Positions 17,055-26,450 of a stretch of 64,000 bases of DNA are shown here, one piece after another. This DNA comes from Amycolatopsis keratiniphila subsp. keratiniphila (GTDB lineage Bacteria; Actinomycetota; Actinomycetes; Mycobacteriales; Pseudonocardiaceae), in contig NZ_LQMT02000018.1 of NCBI RefSeq assembly GCF_001620365.2, positions 126,396 through 190,395 on the forward strand. The letters run 5' to 3'. The notes under the pieces were generated by a model. That model saw only the letters and a list, made by a program, of their open reading frames with translations, was not told the origin of the DNA and searched no databases. Made by a program: the position numbers and the translations under genes. Each line of letters starts with the position of its first letter. Positions within the stretch are counted from its first letter, which is position 1.

Positions 17055-18291
17055 CGGCCTCGACGGCGGCCTTGGTCTCGGTGGCCGGGTCGGCGCCGTC
17101 GCGGGCGATCCGGCCCAGCGCGTCGACGAGCGCGGTGTTCGCCGCCGGTGTCCACAGTGGACCGGTGGCGCGGCCGTTCTCTTTGACCAGCTTCGCGGCG
17201 TCGCCCGCGGCGGTGACCTTGTCGAGCACGCTCAGCCGGGCGGGCAGATGGAAACCGAACTTGGTGGCGAACTCCTGCTGGAAGTCGACGCGCTCCAGCC
17301 ACAGCCATTTGACGAAATCCTTGGCGGCGTTGGGGTTCAGGCTCTTGGCGTGCACCATCGAGCTCAGCCCGCCGACCGGGACGGACGGCGCACCCGCCGC
17401 GTCGAGCCGGGGGAAGGCCAGGATACCGAAGTCGTCTTTCAAGGTGTCCTGGATCTTCGGCAGGTTCCACAGCCAGGTCCACTGCATGGCGGTGAGGCCG
17501 TCGATGAACGGGAGCGGATCCGGCCAGTCCGTCGCGGCGCCCAGCAGCAGCGAACCGTTGAGCTCGTGGAGTTTCGCGAACGCCGTGGCGGTACGCGGAT
17601 CGTCGAAGCCGACGGACTTCCCGTCCTTGATGTGGTCGAGCCCGGCTGACCACAGCAGCGGCCCGGCGAGCGCCGCCGCGCCCGCGTCGTTGCCGGCGAA
17701 CAGTCCTTTGACGCCGTCCTTGGAGAGCTTCTTCGCCGCGTCGACGAGTTCGTCGAGCGTCTGCGGCGGCTGAACCCCGGCCTCCTGCAGGAAACTCTTG
17801 CGGTAGAAGAGGACCTGCGTGTCGAGCGCTTGGGGGATGCCGTAAAGCTTGCCGTCGACGGTCTGCGCCGCGAGCACCGAGGGATTGAAGTCCCCGCGCA
17901 CGGGCCCGATGACGTCGTCGAGCGGGACGAGCAGGTTCTGCCGGACCCTCTCGACGGTGACCTGTCCTTCGAAGACGTCCGGCACCGGTCCCGCCTGCAG
18001 CGCGGCGTTCAGTTTCGTCTCGTAGTCGTCGGGATTCCACTGCACCGCGACCTTGGACTTCTGGTACGCGGCCGCGTAACGCGTGACGGCTTCCTGTACC
18101 CCCGCCTCGGGATACGGGTGGTACCACTGCGCGAGGTCCACCGGTTTCGGTTTCGGCCTGGTCACCCCGGCGGAGTAGGCGGTCGAGGGCGGCGGGTTTC
18201 CTCTTTGGACGGTGTTGGACCCGCAGGCGGAGAGCATCGTCGTCCCCGCCAGTGCCAGGAACGCCCGCCTGCTTGTCTTACGCACCAACAA
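17023..18291 (-). CDS. Extracellular solute-binding lipoprotein, family 1
   Basis: A 422-residue sugar-type ABC substrate-binding protein. The N-terminus has a Tat-like SRRAFLALAG stretch and a lipobox LSAC-G (Cys near residue 23), so it is exported and lipid-anchored. The body matches the MalE-like cluster: YAAAYQKSKVAVQW, DVFEGQVTVER, GKLYGIPQALDTQVLFYRK and MQWTWLWNLPKIQD. The usual ligand is an oligosaccharide. No permease or ATPase gene is next to it, so it is an orphan whose partner is elsewhere. A hairpin at 18310-18355 lies upstream of its start. Confidence 0.9.
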   Translation of the reverse strand: MLVRKTSRRAFLALAGTTMLSACGSNTVQRGNPPPSTAYSAGVTRPKPKPVDLAQWYHPYPEAGVQEAVTRYAAAYQKSKVAVQWNPDDYETKLNAALQAGPVPDVFEGQVTVERVRQNLLVPLDDVIGPVRGDFNPSVLAAQTVDGKLYGIPQALDTQVLFYRKSFLQEAGVQPPQTLDELVDAAKKLSKDGVKGLFAGNDAGAAALAGPLLWSAGLDHIKDGKSVGFDDPRTATAFAKLHELNGSLLLGAATDWPDPLPFIDGLTAMQWTWLWNLPKIQDTLKDDFGILAFPRLDAAGAPSVPVGGLSSMVHAKSLNPNAAKDFVKWLWLERVDFQQEFATKFGFHLPARLSVLDKVTAAGDAAKLVKENGRATGPLWTPAANTALVDALGRIARDGADPATETKAAVEAVKAELGRLSA

Positions 18292-18309
18292 AACCCTTCG
18301 CCGAACGCC

Positions 18310-18355
18310 GTGAAGGCCACCTTCAGGGACCAGAGTCCCTCAAGATGGCCTTCAC
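18310..18355. terminator. Hairpin of the TGAAGG...CCTTCA family
   Basis: Arms of 21 nt (18310-18330 and 18335-18355) pair with two mismatches around the loop CAGA. The arm starts GTGAAGGCCACCTTCAGGGA. It sits 30 bp past the acyl-CoA ligase stop, and so ends that gene's transcription, while also being 19 bp upstream of the lipoprotein ATG. Confidence 0.7.
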
Positions 18356-18385
18356 TGAAGCGCAGGCGCGCGGGAGATTAACCCG

Positions 18386-20023
<1,638 letters not shown>

Positions 20024-20473
20024 CGCGTACTCCCGTGGTGCTCGTTCTCCGGTGAACTGGGGTTGCGCCGACTCTAATCCGGGAGGGGTGAACCGGTCAG
20101 TAACATCGCAGGCAACCGTTCGGTCACAGTGTCGCGCTAACGGGTGTTCCCCGGTTCGCGTCAAGATCATCAATAATTCGTTTTTTTCCTGCCATGAAAC
20201 GAAAAATGGCTAACAGTGCGAAGTGGCGACATCGCTCATAAGGGTGATGAACGCCGCTGAATCGCCAGTCGAAGGGTGTGTTTCCGCAGGCTGGGGCGGG
20301 TTGCCCGTGGCGTGGTCGAGGGGTAATAAGTGCGTGTCGGTTTCACGGCCGAGGAACGGGTGGCGTTTACTGGAGCCGTGGTACAGAGACGGCTGGCCAG
20401 CGCTTGCTCTTGCAAGCATGGTTAAAGGCCGTCGGCCGCGAAAGCGGAGACCTGAGATGAAAGGACTACTACG
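20024..20473 (+). other. 450-bp gap between fadD-like gene and mihF
   Basis: The first part (20024-20160) carries the promoter of the divergent ligase gene. The rest is the upstream region of mihF. It includes a short AT-rich patch with a T7 run near 20180 and a GCCAT...ATGGC dyad near 20192. I found no convincing ORF, no tRNA and no clear -10/-35 pair; a long mRNA leader is possible. Confidence 0.4.
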
Positions 20474-20785
20474 TTGGCTCTGCCCACGTTGACTCCGGAG
20501 CAGCGCGCCGATGCCCTCGCCAAGGCGGCTGAGGCTCGCAAAGCGCGCTCCGAGCTGCTTGCGTCGATCAAGTCCGGCAAGGAGAGCATCGACAAGGTGC
20601 TCAAGCAGGCCAAGGAGAACAAGACCATCGGCAAGACGAAGGTCACGCAGCTGCTGAAGGCCGTGCCCGGCCTGGGCGCGGTCAAGGTCGCCGCCCTGCT
20701 GGAGCAGGCCGGGATCGACCCGGACCGGCGTGCCGCCGGCCTGGGCGAGCGGCAGCGCGAGGCCCTTCTCGAGGCGCTGAAGTAA
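20474..20785 (+). CDS. mihF: Integration host factor, actinobacterial type
   Basis: The 103-residue nucleoid-associated protein mIHF of actinobacteria, unrelated to proteobacterial IHF. The helical N-terminus (LTPEQRADALAKAAEARKAR) is followed by the H2TH DNA-binding region with GKTKVTQLLKAVPGLGAVKVAALL and ends GLGERQREALLEALK. The protein binds and bends DNA without strong sequence specificity. The start is TTG at 20474, giving MALPTLT as in the family; AAGGA lies 8 bp upstream at 20461-20465. A hairpin at 20812-20858 follows. Confidence 0.95.
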   Translation: MALPTLTPEQRADALAKAAEARKARSELLASIKSGKESIDKVLKQAKENKTIGKTKVTQLLKAVPGLGAVKVAALLEQAGIDPDRRAAGLGERQREALLEALK

Positions 20786-20811
20786 CGCTTCCGCAGGTCA
20801 CGGGCTGTCCG

Positions 20812-20858
20812 GGGGAAGGTGTTGCCTGAGAGGCTGTTGCCCGGGCAACACTTTCCCC
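20812..20858 (+). terminator. Hairpin after mihF
   Basis: Arms GGGGAAGGTGTTGCC (20812-20826) and GGCAACACTTTCCCC (20844-20858) pair with one G-T position. The right half overlaps a perfect 16-bp palindrome TGTTGCCCGGGCAACA (about 20835-20850). It lies 27 bp after the mihF stop and 33 bp before the isochorismate synthase start, so it may be a terminator or an attenuator for the next gene. Confidence 0.6.
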
Positions 20859-20890
20859 TGGTCTCAGCCGGAGCCTGGGACGCTGGTGGG

Positions 20891-22030
20891 GTGACGACCA
20901 GTACCGCACCGGCGACCCCGGCAGACCTGGCCGCCCGCTACGAGCGGGGCGACTTCCTCCTGGCCACGGCACGGCACGCGCTCCTCGCGAGCGGGGCCGT
21001 GGCCACCGCGACCGACACCGAGCCGTCGCGGCTGTCCGGGGCGCTCCCCGGGCTGTTCACCGACTCGGGTGCTTCGATCGCGGTCGGTGTGCTGCCCTTC
21101 GACACCACCTCGATGCCGGGGCATTTGGTCTTGCCCCGCGCGATCCATCGCGCGTCGTCCGACCAGGCGACCGTTCCGCCGCGCACCTCGCTTCCGCGGC
21201 CGGTCAAGGTCACTCCCGTGCCGGAACCGGAGGCCCATCTGGCCGCCGTCCGCGCGGCCGTCGCGGCGCTGAGCGACCGTGACCTGCGCAAAGTCGTCCT
21301 GGCCCGTGCCCTCGATCTCGACTTCGACGAGGCCGTCCCGGTCGCCGAAGTCGTCCGGAACCTGGCGAACGGGAACCCCCGGCACACCACGTACGCCGCA
21401 CAGCTGCCCGACGGGCGCACGCTGGTCGGCGCGACCCCCGAGCTCCTGCTTTCCCGCACGGGCGGTGCCGTCGTGTCCCGGCCACATGCCGGGTCGATGC
21501 CCCGGTCGGCCGACCCGGCGATCGACAAGGCGAACGGTGAGGCGTTGCTGGCGTCCGAAAAGGACCACGTCGAGCACGCCGTGGTGGTGGAGTCCGTCGT
21601 CGAGATCCTGCGGCCGTTCTGCCGCACGCTCGACGTCCGCGGGCCCGAGCTGGTCTCGACGCCGGCCATCTGGCATCTGTCGACCACCGTCACCGGCGAG
21701 CTGATCGACGAGGACGTCACCGCGCTCGATCTCGCCGCCGCGCTGCATCCGACGCCCGCGATCTGCGGCACGCCGACCGAGGCCGCGCGCTCGCTGGTCC
21801 AGGAGCTGGAGCCGTTCGACCGCGCGTACTACGCGGGCGCCGTCGGCTGGGTCGACGCGGCGGGGGACGGCGAATGGGCCGTCGGGATCCGGTGCGCGGA
21901 GATCGCCGACACCACCATGCGGCTGTACGCCGGGGGCGGCATCGTGCCCGCCTCCGACCCTCAGACCGAACTCGACGAGACCTCGGCGAAGTTCCGCACC
22001 CTGCTGGCCGCGATGGGCCTGGAGATCTAG
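20891..22030 (+). CDS. Isochorismate synthase
   Basis: Converts chorismate to isochorismate, for salicylate or 2,3-dihydroxybenzoate siderophores or for menaquinone. The 379-residue chorismate-binding domain shows DLRKVVLARALDLDFDE, LVGATPELLLSR, the P-loop-like GSMPRSADPAIDKANGEALLASEKDHVEH region, HPTPAICGTPTEAA and GAVGWVDAAGDGEWAVGIR. The GTG at 20891 gives the best N-terminus. It converges with an Sfp-type transferase gene; their stop codons overlap as CTAG. No siderophore synthetase gene is in the window, so the pathway cannot be fixed. The DhbC/EntC type looks more likely than MenF. Confidence 0.9.
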   Translation: MTTSTAPATPADLAARYERGDFLLATARHALLASGAVATATDTEPSRLSGALPGLFTDSGASIAVGVLPFDTTSMPGHLVLPRAIHRASSDQATVPPRTSLPRPVKVTPVPEPEAHLAAVRAAVAALSDRDLRKVVLARALDLDFDEAVPVAEVVRNLANGNPRHTTYAAQLPDGRTLVGATPELLLSRTGGAVVSRPHAGSMPRSADPAIDKANGEALLASEKDHVEHAVVVESVVEILRPFCRTLDVRGPELVSTPAIWHLSTTVTGELIDEDVTALDLAAALHPTPAICGTPTEAARSLVQELEPFDRAYYAGAVGWVDAAGDGEWAVGIRCAEIADTTMRLYAGGGIVPASDPQTELDETSAKFRTLLAAMGLEI

Positions 22031-22716
22031 AGGGGTGCGAAGTCCTCGGTGACCGAGATGTCTTCCGAGGTGATCAGCGCGACGGCCGCCCGGTAGCCCT
22101 CGGTCGCCTTCAGGTCCGCGAGCCGCGTCCGGTCCGGGTCGAGGGCCTGGTGGGTCGACCGGACCAGCCGCGCCTGCTCGTCGTAGCCGGAGAACGTGAT
22201 GCTCTGCAGCGGGATCTTGAGGCCCTTCCCGGTGGCCTTCATGACCGCTTCCTTGCGCGTCCAGTAGGTGAAGAACGCCGTCGCGCGCTGCTCGTCGGAG
22301 AGCCCGGAGATCGCGGCCAGCTCCGCGGGCGTCAGCGCGTACTCCATGAGCGAGTCCTCGGCCCGCCTGGTGGCCGTCTCGACGTCGAGGCCGACCGGGG
22401 TGCCCGCGGTGGCCGCGACGCCGATGAGGTCGCCGGAATGCGAGATCGACAGCATCAGCGGCGCGCCGGGGACCTTGGGCCGCCCGTGCGGTTTGCCGCA
22501 GTCTTCGCAGGTCGCGTCGAACTTCACGGCCTCGACGGCCAGGCCCAGCCGCTCGGCGGCGACGGTCTTCGCCAGCACCCGGCCGGTCAGGAACCGGCGT
22601 TTGTCGATGTCCTGGCGGTAGTTCGCGTACCGGCCCTGTTCCGGCTCGTCGAGCAGGGCCAGGAACCGGGGTTCAGCGGGCAGGGGCTCCGACCAGCGGA
22701 CGGCGCATTCGATCAC
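22027..22716 (-). CDS. 4'-phosphopantetheinyl transferase, Sfp type
   Basis: Transfers phosphopantetheine from CoA to a Ser of carrier proteins of polyketide, peptide or fatty acid synthases. The 229 residues hold the two signatures of the family: PVGLDVETATRR (Mg-binding Asp/Glu) and FFTYWTRKEAVMKATGKGL (W-x3-KEA). A CxxC (CEDCGKPHGRP) before the first signature is seen in actinobacterial members. It starts at GTG 22716, which overlaps the dctA stop (GTGA), so the two are co-transcribed although functionally unrelated. Confidence 0.93.
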   Translation of the reverse strand: MIECAVRWSEPLPAEPRFLALLDEPEQGRYANYRQDIDKRRFLTGRVLAKTVAAERLGLAVEAVKFDATCEDCGKPHGRPKVPGAPLMLSISHSGDLIGVAATAGTPVGLDVETATRRAEDSLMEYALTPAELAAISGLSDEQRATAFFTYWTRKEAVMKATGKGLKIPLQSITFSGYDEQARLVRSTHQALDPDRTRLADLKATEGYRAAVALITSEDISVTEDFAPL

Positions 22717-24053
22717 GTCTCCTTCATACCCGATTCCGCCGTCGACTCACTCGCGTTTTCGTCGAGCAGGGTCGCTTCGTCGAACGGTGACTCGCCGTTC
22801 AGCGTACGGTCCAGCTGCTCCCGGTCGATCTCGTTGGTCCAGGTGCCGATCAGCACGGTCGCGACGGCGTTGCCCGCGAAGTTCGTCAGCGCGCGGGCCT
22901 CGGACATGAACCGGTCGATGCCGACGATGAACCCGACGCCGTCGACCAGCTCCGGCCGGTGCGAGGACAGCCCGCCAGCCAGCGTCGCGAGCCCCGCGCC
23001 GGTGACCCCGGCCGCACCCTTCGACGCGATGATCATGAACACCAGCAACGAGATCTGCTCGCCGATGGTCAGCGGTTTGTCGAGCGCGTCCGCGATGAAG
23101 ATGGACGCCATCGTCAGGTAGATCGCGGTGCCGTCGAGGTTGAACGAGTACCCGGTCGGCACGGTGATGCCGACGACCGGTTTGGAGACGCCGGCGTGCT
23201 CCATCTTCGCGATCAGCCGCGGCAGGGCCGACTCCGACGACGACGTGGACAGGATCAGCAGGAACTCGCGGCCGAGGTATTTCAGCAGCTTGAAGATGTT
23301 GACCCTGGCGAGCAGGCCGATGATCAGCCCCAGCACCACGAACACGAACAGCGCGCAGGTGATGTAGAAGCCGAGCATGATCACCGCGAGGCTCTGAAGT
23401 GCCTTCCAGCCGGTCTCGCCGACGACGGCGGCGATCGCGCCGAACGCGCCGACCGGGGCCGCCCACATGATCATCGCGAGGATCCGGAACACGAGCCGCT
23501 GGATGTGCTCGATGCCCCGGCGGATCGGCTCGCCCTTGGTGCCCAGTTTCTGCAGCGCGAATCCGGCGAGCAGGGCGACCAGCAGTGTCTGCAGCACCTC
23601 GCCCTCGGTGAACGCCGAGACCAGCGTCTTCGGGATGATGCCGAGCAGGAATTCGACGGTGCCCTCGCTCTTGGCGATCTGGTCCTGTCCCTTTTCGGCG
23701 ATCTCGGGCGTCAGATGCAGGCCGGTGCCGGGCTGCAGGATGTTGCCGACGACCAGGCCGATGACCAGCGCGACCGTCGACATGATCAGGAAGTAGCCGA
23801 TCGCGAGCCCGCCGACGCGGCCGACCTTCGCCGCCTTCGCCACCGAGCCGACGCCGAGCGCGATCGTGCAGAAGATGATCGGCGAGATCATCATCTTGAT
23901 CAGGTTCACGAACCCGGTCCCGAGCGGTTTCAGTTCCTTGCCGACCTCGGGGAAAAGGATGCCGACCGCGATGCCGAGCGCCACCGCCGCGATGACGGCG
24001 ATGTACAGGTAATGCGTGCGGTCCCGCTTCGTCGCGGGTGCTGCCGTGCTCAT
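22713..24053 (-). CDS. dctA: C4-dicarboxylate/H+ (Na+) symporter
   Basis: A 446-residue DAACS-family symporter for succinate, fumarate and malate in the inner membrane. Typical parts: MMISPIIFCTIALGVG, the serine-rich reentrant loop STSSSESALPRLIAKME, GITVPTGYSFNLDGTAIYL (split by eye) and the TM8 motif GFIVGIDRFMSEARALTNFAGNAVATVL. Eight TM segments and two hairpin loops are expected. The 126-bp gap to the divergent acyl-CoA dehydrogenase carries a strong palindrome (24136-24153), nearer to the dehydrogenase. Confidence 0.95.
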   Translation of the reverse strand: MSTAAPATKRDRTHYLYIAVIAAVALGIAVGILFPEVGKELKPLGTGFVNLIKMMISPIIFCTIALGVGSVAKAAKVGRVGGLAIGYFLIMSTVALVIGLVVGNILQPGTGLHLTPEIAEKGQDQIAKSEGTVEFLLGIIPKTLVSAFTEGEVLQTLLVALLAGFALQKLGTKGEPIRRGIEHIQRLVFRILAMIMWAAPVGAFGAIAAVVGETGWKALQSLAVIMLGFYITCALFVFVVLGLIIGLLARVNIFKLLKYLGREFLLILSTSSSESALPRLIAKMEHAGVSKPVVGITVPTGYSFNLDGTAIYLTMASIFIADALDKPLTIGEQISLLVFMIIASKGAAGVTGAGLATLAGGLSSHRPELVDGVGFIVGIDRFMSEARALTNFAGNAVATVLIGTWTNEIDREQLDRTLNGESPFDEATLLDENASESTAESGMKET

Positions 24054-24135
24054 GGGTGCCCTTCGACGAGATGGGGACAGGTGGCGAAAACTTATGACAA
24101 CTCCTCGGCTAACGACAACCGAAGCGGTACGCTGA

Positions 24136-24153
24136 ACTAAGCGAGCGCTTAGT
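24136..24153. promoter_or_regulatory. Palindromic operator ACTAAGCG-N2-CGCTTAGT
   Basis: Perfect 8-bp arms around AG, 26 bp upstream of the acyl-CoA dehydrogenase ATG. The form is that of TetR-family operators controlling fatty-acid and acyl-CoA genes in actinobacteria. No TetR gene is next to it on the same side; the nearest is at 25809-26450. Confidence 0.65.
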
Positions 24154-24179
24154 CACTGTCGAACAGGAGCGGGCTGACC

Positions 24180-25349
24180 ATGGATTTCTCTCTGAGCGTC
24201 GAGGAACGCGAGGTGCGCGACTGGGTCCGCACGTTCGTCCAGCGCGACCTCATGCCGCGTGAGCAGGAGGTGCTGCGCCGCGAACGCGCCGGCCAGCCCG
24301 GCCTGACCGGCGACGAGCTGCGCGAGCTGCAGCTGAAGGCCAAGGAGTCCGGGTTCTGGGGTGTGCAGACGCCGGAGGAATACGGCGGCATGGGCCTCTC
24401 CGCGGTGATGACCGCGCTGCTGGAGGCCGAACTCGGCCGCACGTTCGTGCCGTTCCGCTTCGGCGGCGCCGCGGACAACATCCTGTACTACGCCAACGAC
24501 GAGCAGAAGGAGCGCTACCTGCTCCCGACGATCTCGGGCGAACGCAAGTCGTGCTTCGCGATCACCGAACCCGGCGCGGGTTCGGACGCCAAGGCCATCC
24601 GGACCTCCGCCCGCAAGGACGGCACCGACTGGGTCATCAACGGCGAGAAGACCTTCATCACCGGCGGAAACGAGGCCGACTTCGTGATGGTCTTCGCGAT
24701 CACCGACCCGGAGAAGGGCGCGAACGGCGGCGTCACCTGCTTCCTCGTCGACCGTGACGCGGGCTGGAAGTCCGAATACATCGACACGATGGGCGAATGG
24801 GGCCCGGCGGCGCTGGTCTTCGAGGACGTCCGCGTGCCGGAGACGCAGATCCTCGGCGAGCTCGGCCACGGCTTCGACCTGGCCATGCAGTGGATCGGGG
24901 CGGGCCGCTACCTGCTGCCCGCGCGTGCCATCGGCTCCTGCGAGCGGCTGATCTCGATGGCCATCGAGCACGCCAACACGCGGGAGACGTTCGGGCAGAA
25001 GATCGCCGAGCGCCAGGCCATCCAGTGGATGATCGCGGATTCCGGCACCGAGCTGGAGGCGCTGCGCTGGCTGGTGCTGCACGCCGCCTGGCAGGTCGAC
25101 CAGAAGCTGGACTCGCGGCACGCGCAGTCGATGGCGAAGCTGTACGGCGGGGTGAAGGCGAACGAGATCGTCGACCGCGTCCTGCAGATCCACGGCGGAA
25201 TGGGCTACACGCGGGAACTGCCGGTCGAGCGGTGGTACCGCGAGCTGCGGCTGCTGCGGATCTACGAGGGCACCGACGAGATCCAGCGCCGGACCATCGC
25301 GCGCAACCTGCTCAAGGGGCACGTCAAGGTCGGCGGCACGCTGGGCTGA
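24180..25349 (+). CDS. Acyl-CoA dehydrogenase
   Basis: A 389-residue FAD enzyme that makes the 2,3-double bond in an acyl-CoA. Signatures: CFAITEPGAGSDAKAIRTSA (signature 1), the FAD-binding WVINGEKTFITGGNEADF, and QIHGGMGYTRELPVERWYRE with RIYEGTDEIQRRTIARNLL (signature 2; the Glu of YEGTDE is the likely base). The chain specificity is not evident. AGGAG at about 24165 supports the ATG at 24180. The operator at 24136 suggests acyl-CoA-responsive repression. A 20-bp hairpin follows the stop. Confidence 0.93.
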   Translation: MDFSLSVEEREVRDWVRTFVQRDLMPREQEVLRRERAGQPGLTGDELRELQLKAKESGFWGVQTPEEYGGMGLSAVMTALLEAELGRTFVPFRFGGAADNILYYANDEQKERYLLPTISGERKSCFAITEPGAGSDAKAIRTSARKDGTDWVINGEKTFITGGNEADFVMVFAITDPEKGANGGVTCFLVDRDAGWKSEYIDTMGEWGPAALVFEDVRVPETQILGELGHGFDLAMQWIGAGRYLLPARAIGSCERLISMAIEHANTRETFGQKIAERQAIQWMIADSGTELEALRWLVLHAAWQVDQKLDSRHAQSMAKLYGGVKANEIVDRVLQIHGGMGYTRELPVERWYRELRLLRIYEGTDEIQRRTIARNLLKGHVKVGGTLG

Positions 25350-25363
25350 CGCTCGCCCGTGCG

Positions 25364-25410
25364 ATGAACGGGCCGTTCCTTGCAGATTTCGCAAGGAACG
25401 GCCCGTTCAT
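25364..25410. terminator. Perfect 20-bp hairpin between convergent genes
   Basis: Arms ATGAACGGGCCGTTCCTTGC (25364-25383) and its exact complement (25391-25410), loop AGATTTC. It lies between the converging acyl-CoA dehydrogenase and a hypothetical gene (25421), so it can terminate both. Same family as the hairpins at 1933, 18310 and 53842. Confidence 0.75.
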
Positions 25411-25420
25411 TGCGTCGGCC

Positions 25421-25750
25421 CTAGTCTTCGTCCTTCTGGTTCCGCATCGCGATCGGGACCCCGGCCAGGTCCTCCTCGTTGCAGAGAAGCTTCACGTCGT
25501 AGTAGGGCGAACCCTTGCGGTCGTCATAGTCGAGATGGACGGCCAGCACATCGACCGGTTCCCCGAGCCACTCCTGAGCCTGGCGTAGCCATGTCGCGCA
25601 CCGTTCGAGGGCCGTGGGCAGGTCGTCGTCCCGGAATCCCACCGGGCGGTAGGGGACGTCCTGCACCTGATCACGGGGGTTCGAAGGCACCGGCAACGCC
25701 GGCGAGAGACCCGAGTCGTCCAGTTCGAGTTGGATCGTTTGCTCAGTCAC
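25421..25750 (-). CDS. Hypothetical protein
   Basis: A 109-residue soluble acidic protein (start TEQTIQLELDDSG after a GTG at 25750). The central part, ALERCATWLRQAQEWLGEPVDVLAVHL, looks helical, then comes DYDDRKGSPYYDVKLLCNEED, a beta-like segment. I do not recognise a family. It is separated from the upstream TetR gene by 58 bp. Confidence 0.65.
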   Translation of the reverse strand: MTEQTIQLELDDSGLSPALPVPSNPRDQVQDVPYRPVGFRDDDLPTALERCATWLRQAQEWLGEPVDVLAVHLDYDDRKGSPYYDVKLLCNEEDLAGVPIAMRNQKDED

Positions 25751-25808
25751 CCTTCGAGCGTCCCCCAGAGAAGCCGTCTGAGCAAGGCGTACAGACCTAA
25801 AGTCGGCG

Positions 25809-26450
25809 CTAAACGGGCACTCGCCACACTCCCGAGACCACTTCACGGCAGTTTCGCAACGCTGTGACCTCCAACTGCCGTTCGCAGGCGAGCGCCCGCA
25901 GCGCCAGCTCCGCGTAATGGGAGGCCAGCTGATCCAGGGTGAGCGGACCCTTCGGCGAATACCAGCGCGCGACCCCGCTGCACATCTCCACCAGCGCGAG
26001 CCGGGTGACCGAAGGCTGCCCGGTGTGGAAGACGCCGGCCGCGACACCGTCTTCGATGGCGTCCGCCCACAGCTTTTCGTAGGCGTCGCGCAGGGCCACC
26101 ACGTCGGCCCTGGCGCCGGGGGTGAGCGCGTGGACCTCGTTGTCCACCACGCGGGTGTCATCCGGTTGGATGGCGTGCGCGAGCACGTGCAGTGCCACCA
26201 GGGATCCGAGCCGTGACACGGGATCGGTGAGCCCGGCGGTCGCCAGCTCGGCCGCGTCGAGCAGCCGCCGCAGCGACTCGTTCATGATGGCGACCAGCAG
26301 ATCCTCTTTGGTGCCCATGTAGTGGTACAGGCTGGCGGAAGACAGCTCCGCCTCCTGCGCCAGATCCCGGATGCCGGTGCCGTGGAACCCCTTGGCGGCG
26401 AACAGTTTCACCGCCGCCTGGCGGACCCTTTCCCGGGTGCTCAAAGCCAT
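25809..26450 (-). CDS. TetR-family regulator of the acyl-CoA operon
   Basis: A 213-residue regulator. HTH at about residues 5-50 (RERVRQAAVKLFAAKGFHGTGIRDLAQEAELSSASLYHYMGTKEDLL, split here) and a C-terminal TetR_C ligand domain. It is the third gene of an operon with an enoyl-CoA hydratase and an acyl-CoA ligase and overlaps the ligase by 10 bp, so it most likely senses an acyl-CoA made by that pathway and represses the operon at the palindrome near 28741. ATG 26450 is chosen over 26471 because the HTH begins right after it. Confidence 0.88.
   Translation of the reverse strand: MALSTRERVRQAAVKLFAAKGFHGTGIRDLAQEAELSSASLYHYMGTKEDLLVAIMNESLRRLLDAAELATAGLTDPVSRLGSLVALHVLAHAIQPDDTRVVDNEVHALTPGARADVVALRDAYEKLWADAIEDGVAAGVFHTGQPSVTRLALVEMCSGVARWYSPKGPLTLDQLASHYAELALRALACERQLEVTALRNCREVVSGVWRVPV

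Noticed and set aside
20223..20492. 89-residue open frame overlapping the mihF start
   Set aside because: It ends within mihF, has no family resemblance and no ribosome site, and its Trp/Arg-rich composition looks like chance in high-GC DNA.
20812..20890. IdeR/DmdR iron box ahead of isochorismate synthase
   Set aside because: No TTAGGTTAGGCTCACC-like sequence is seen; the palindrome present is GC-rich (TGTTGCCCGGGCAACA) and fits a terminator stem better.
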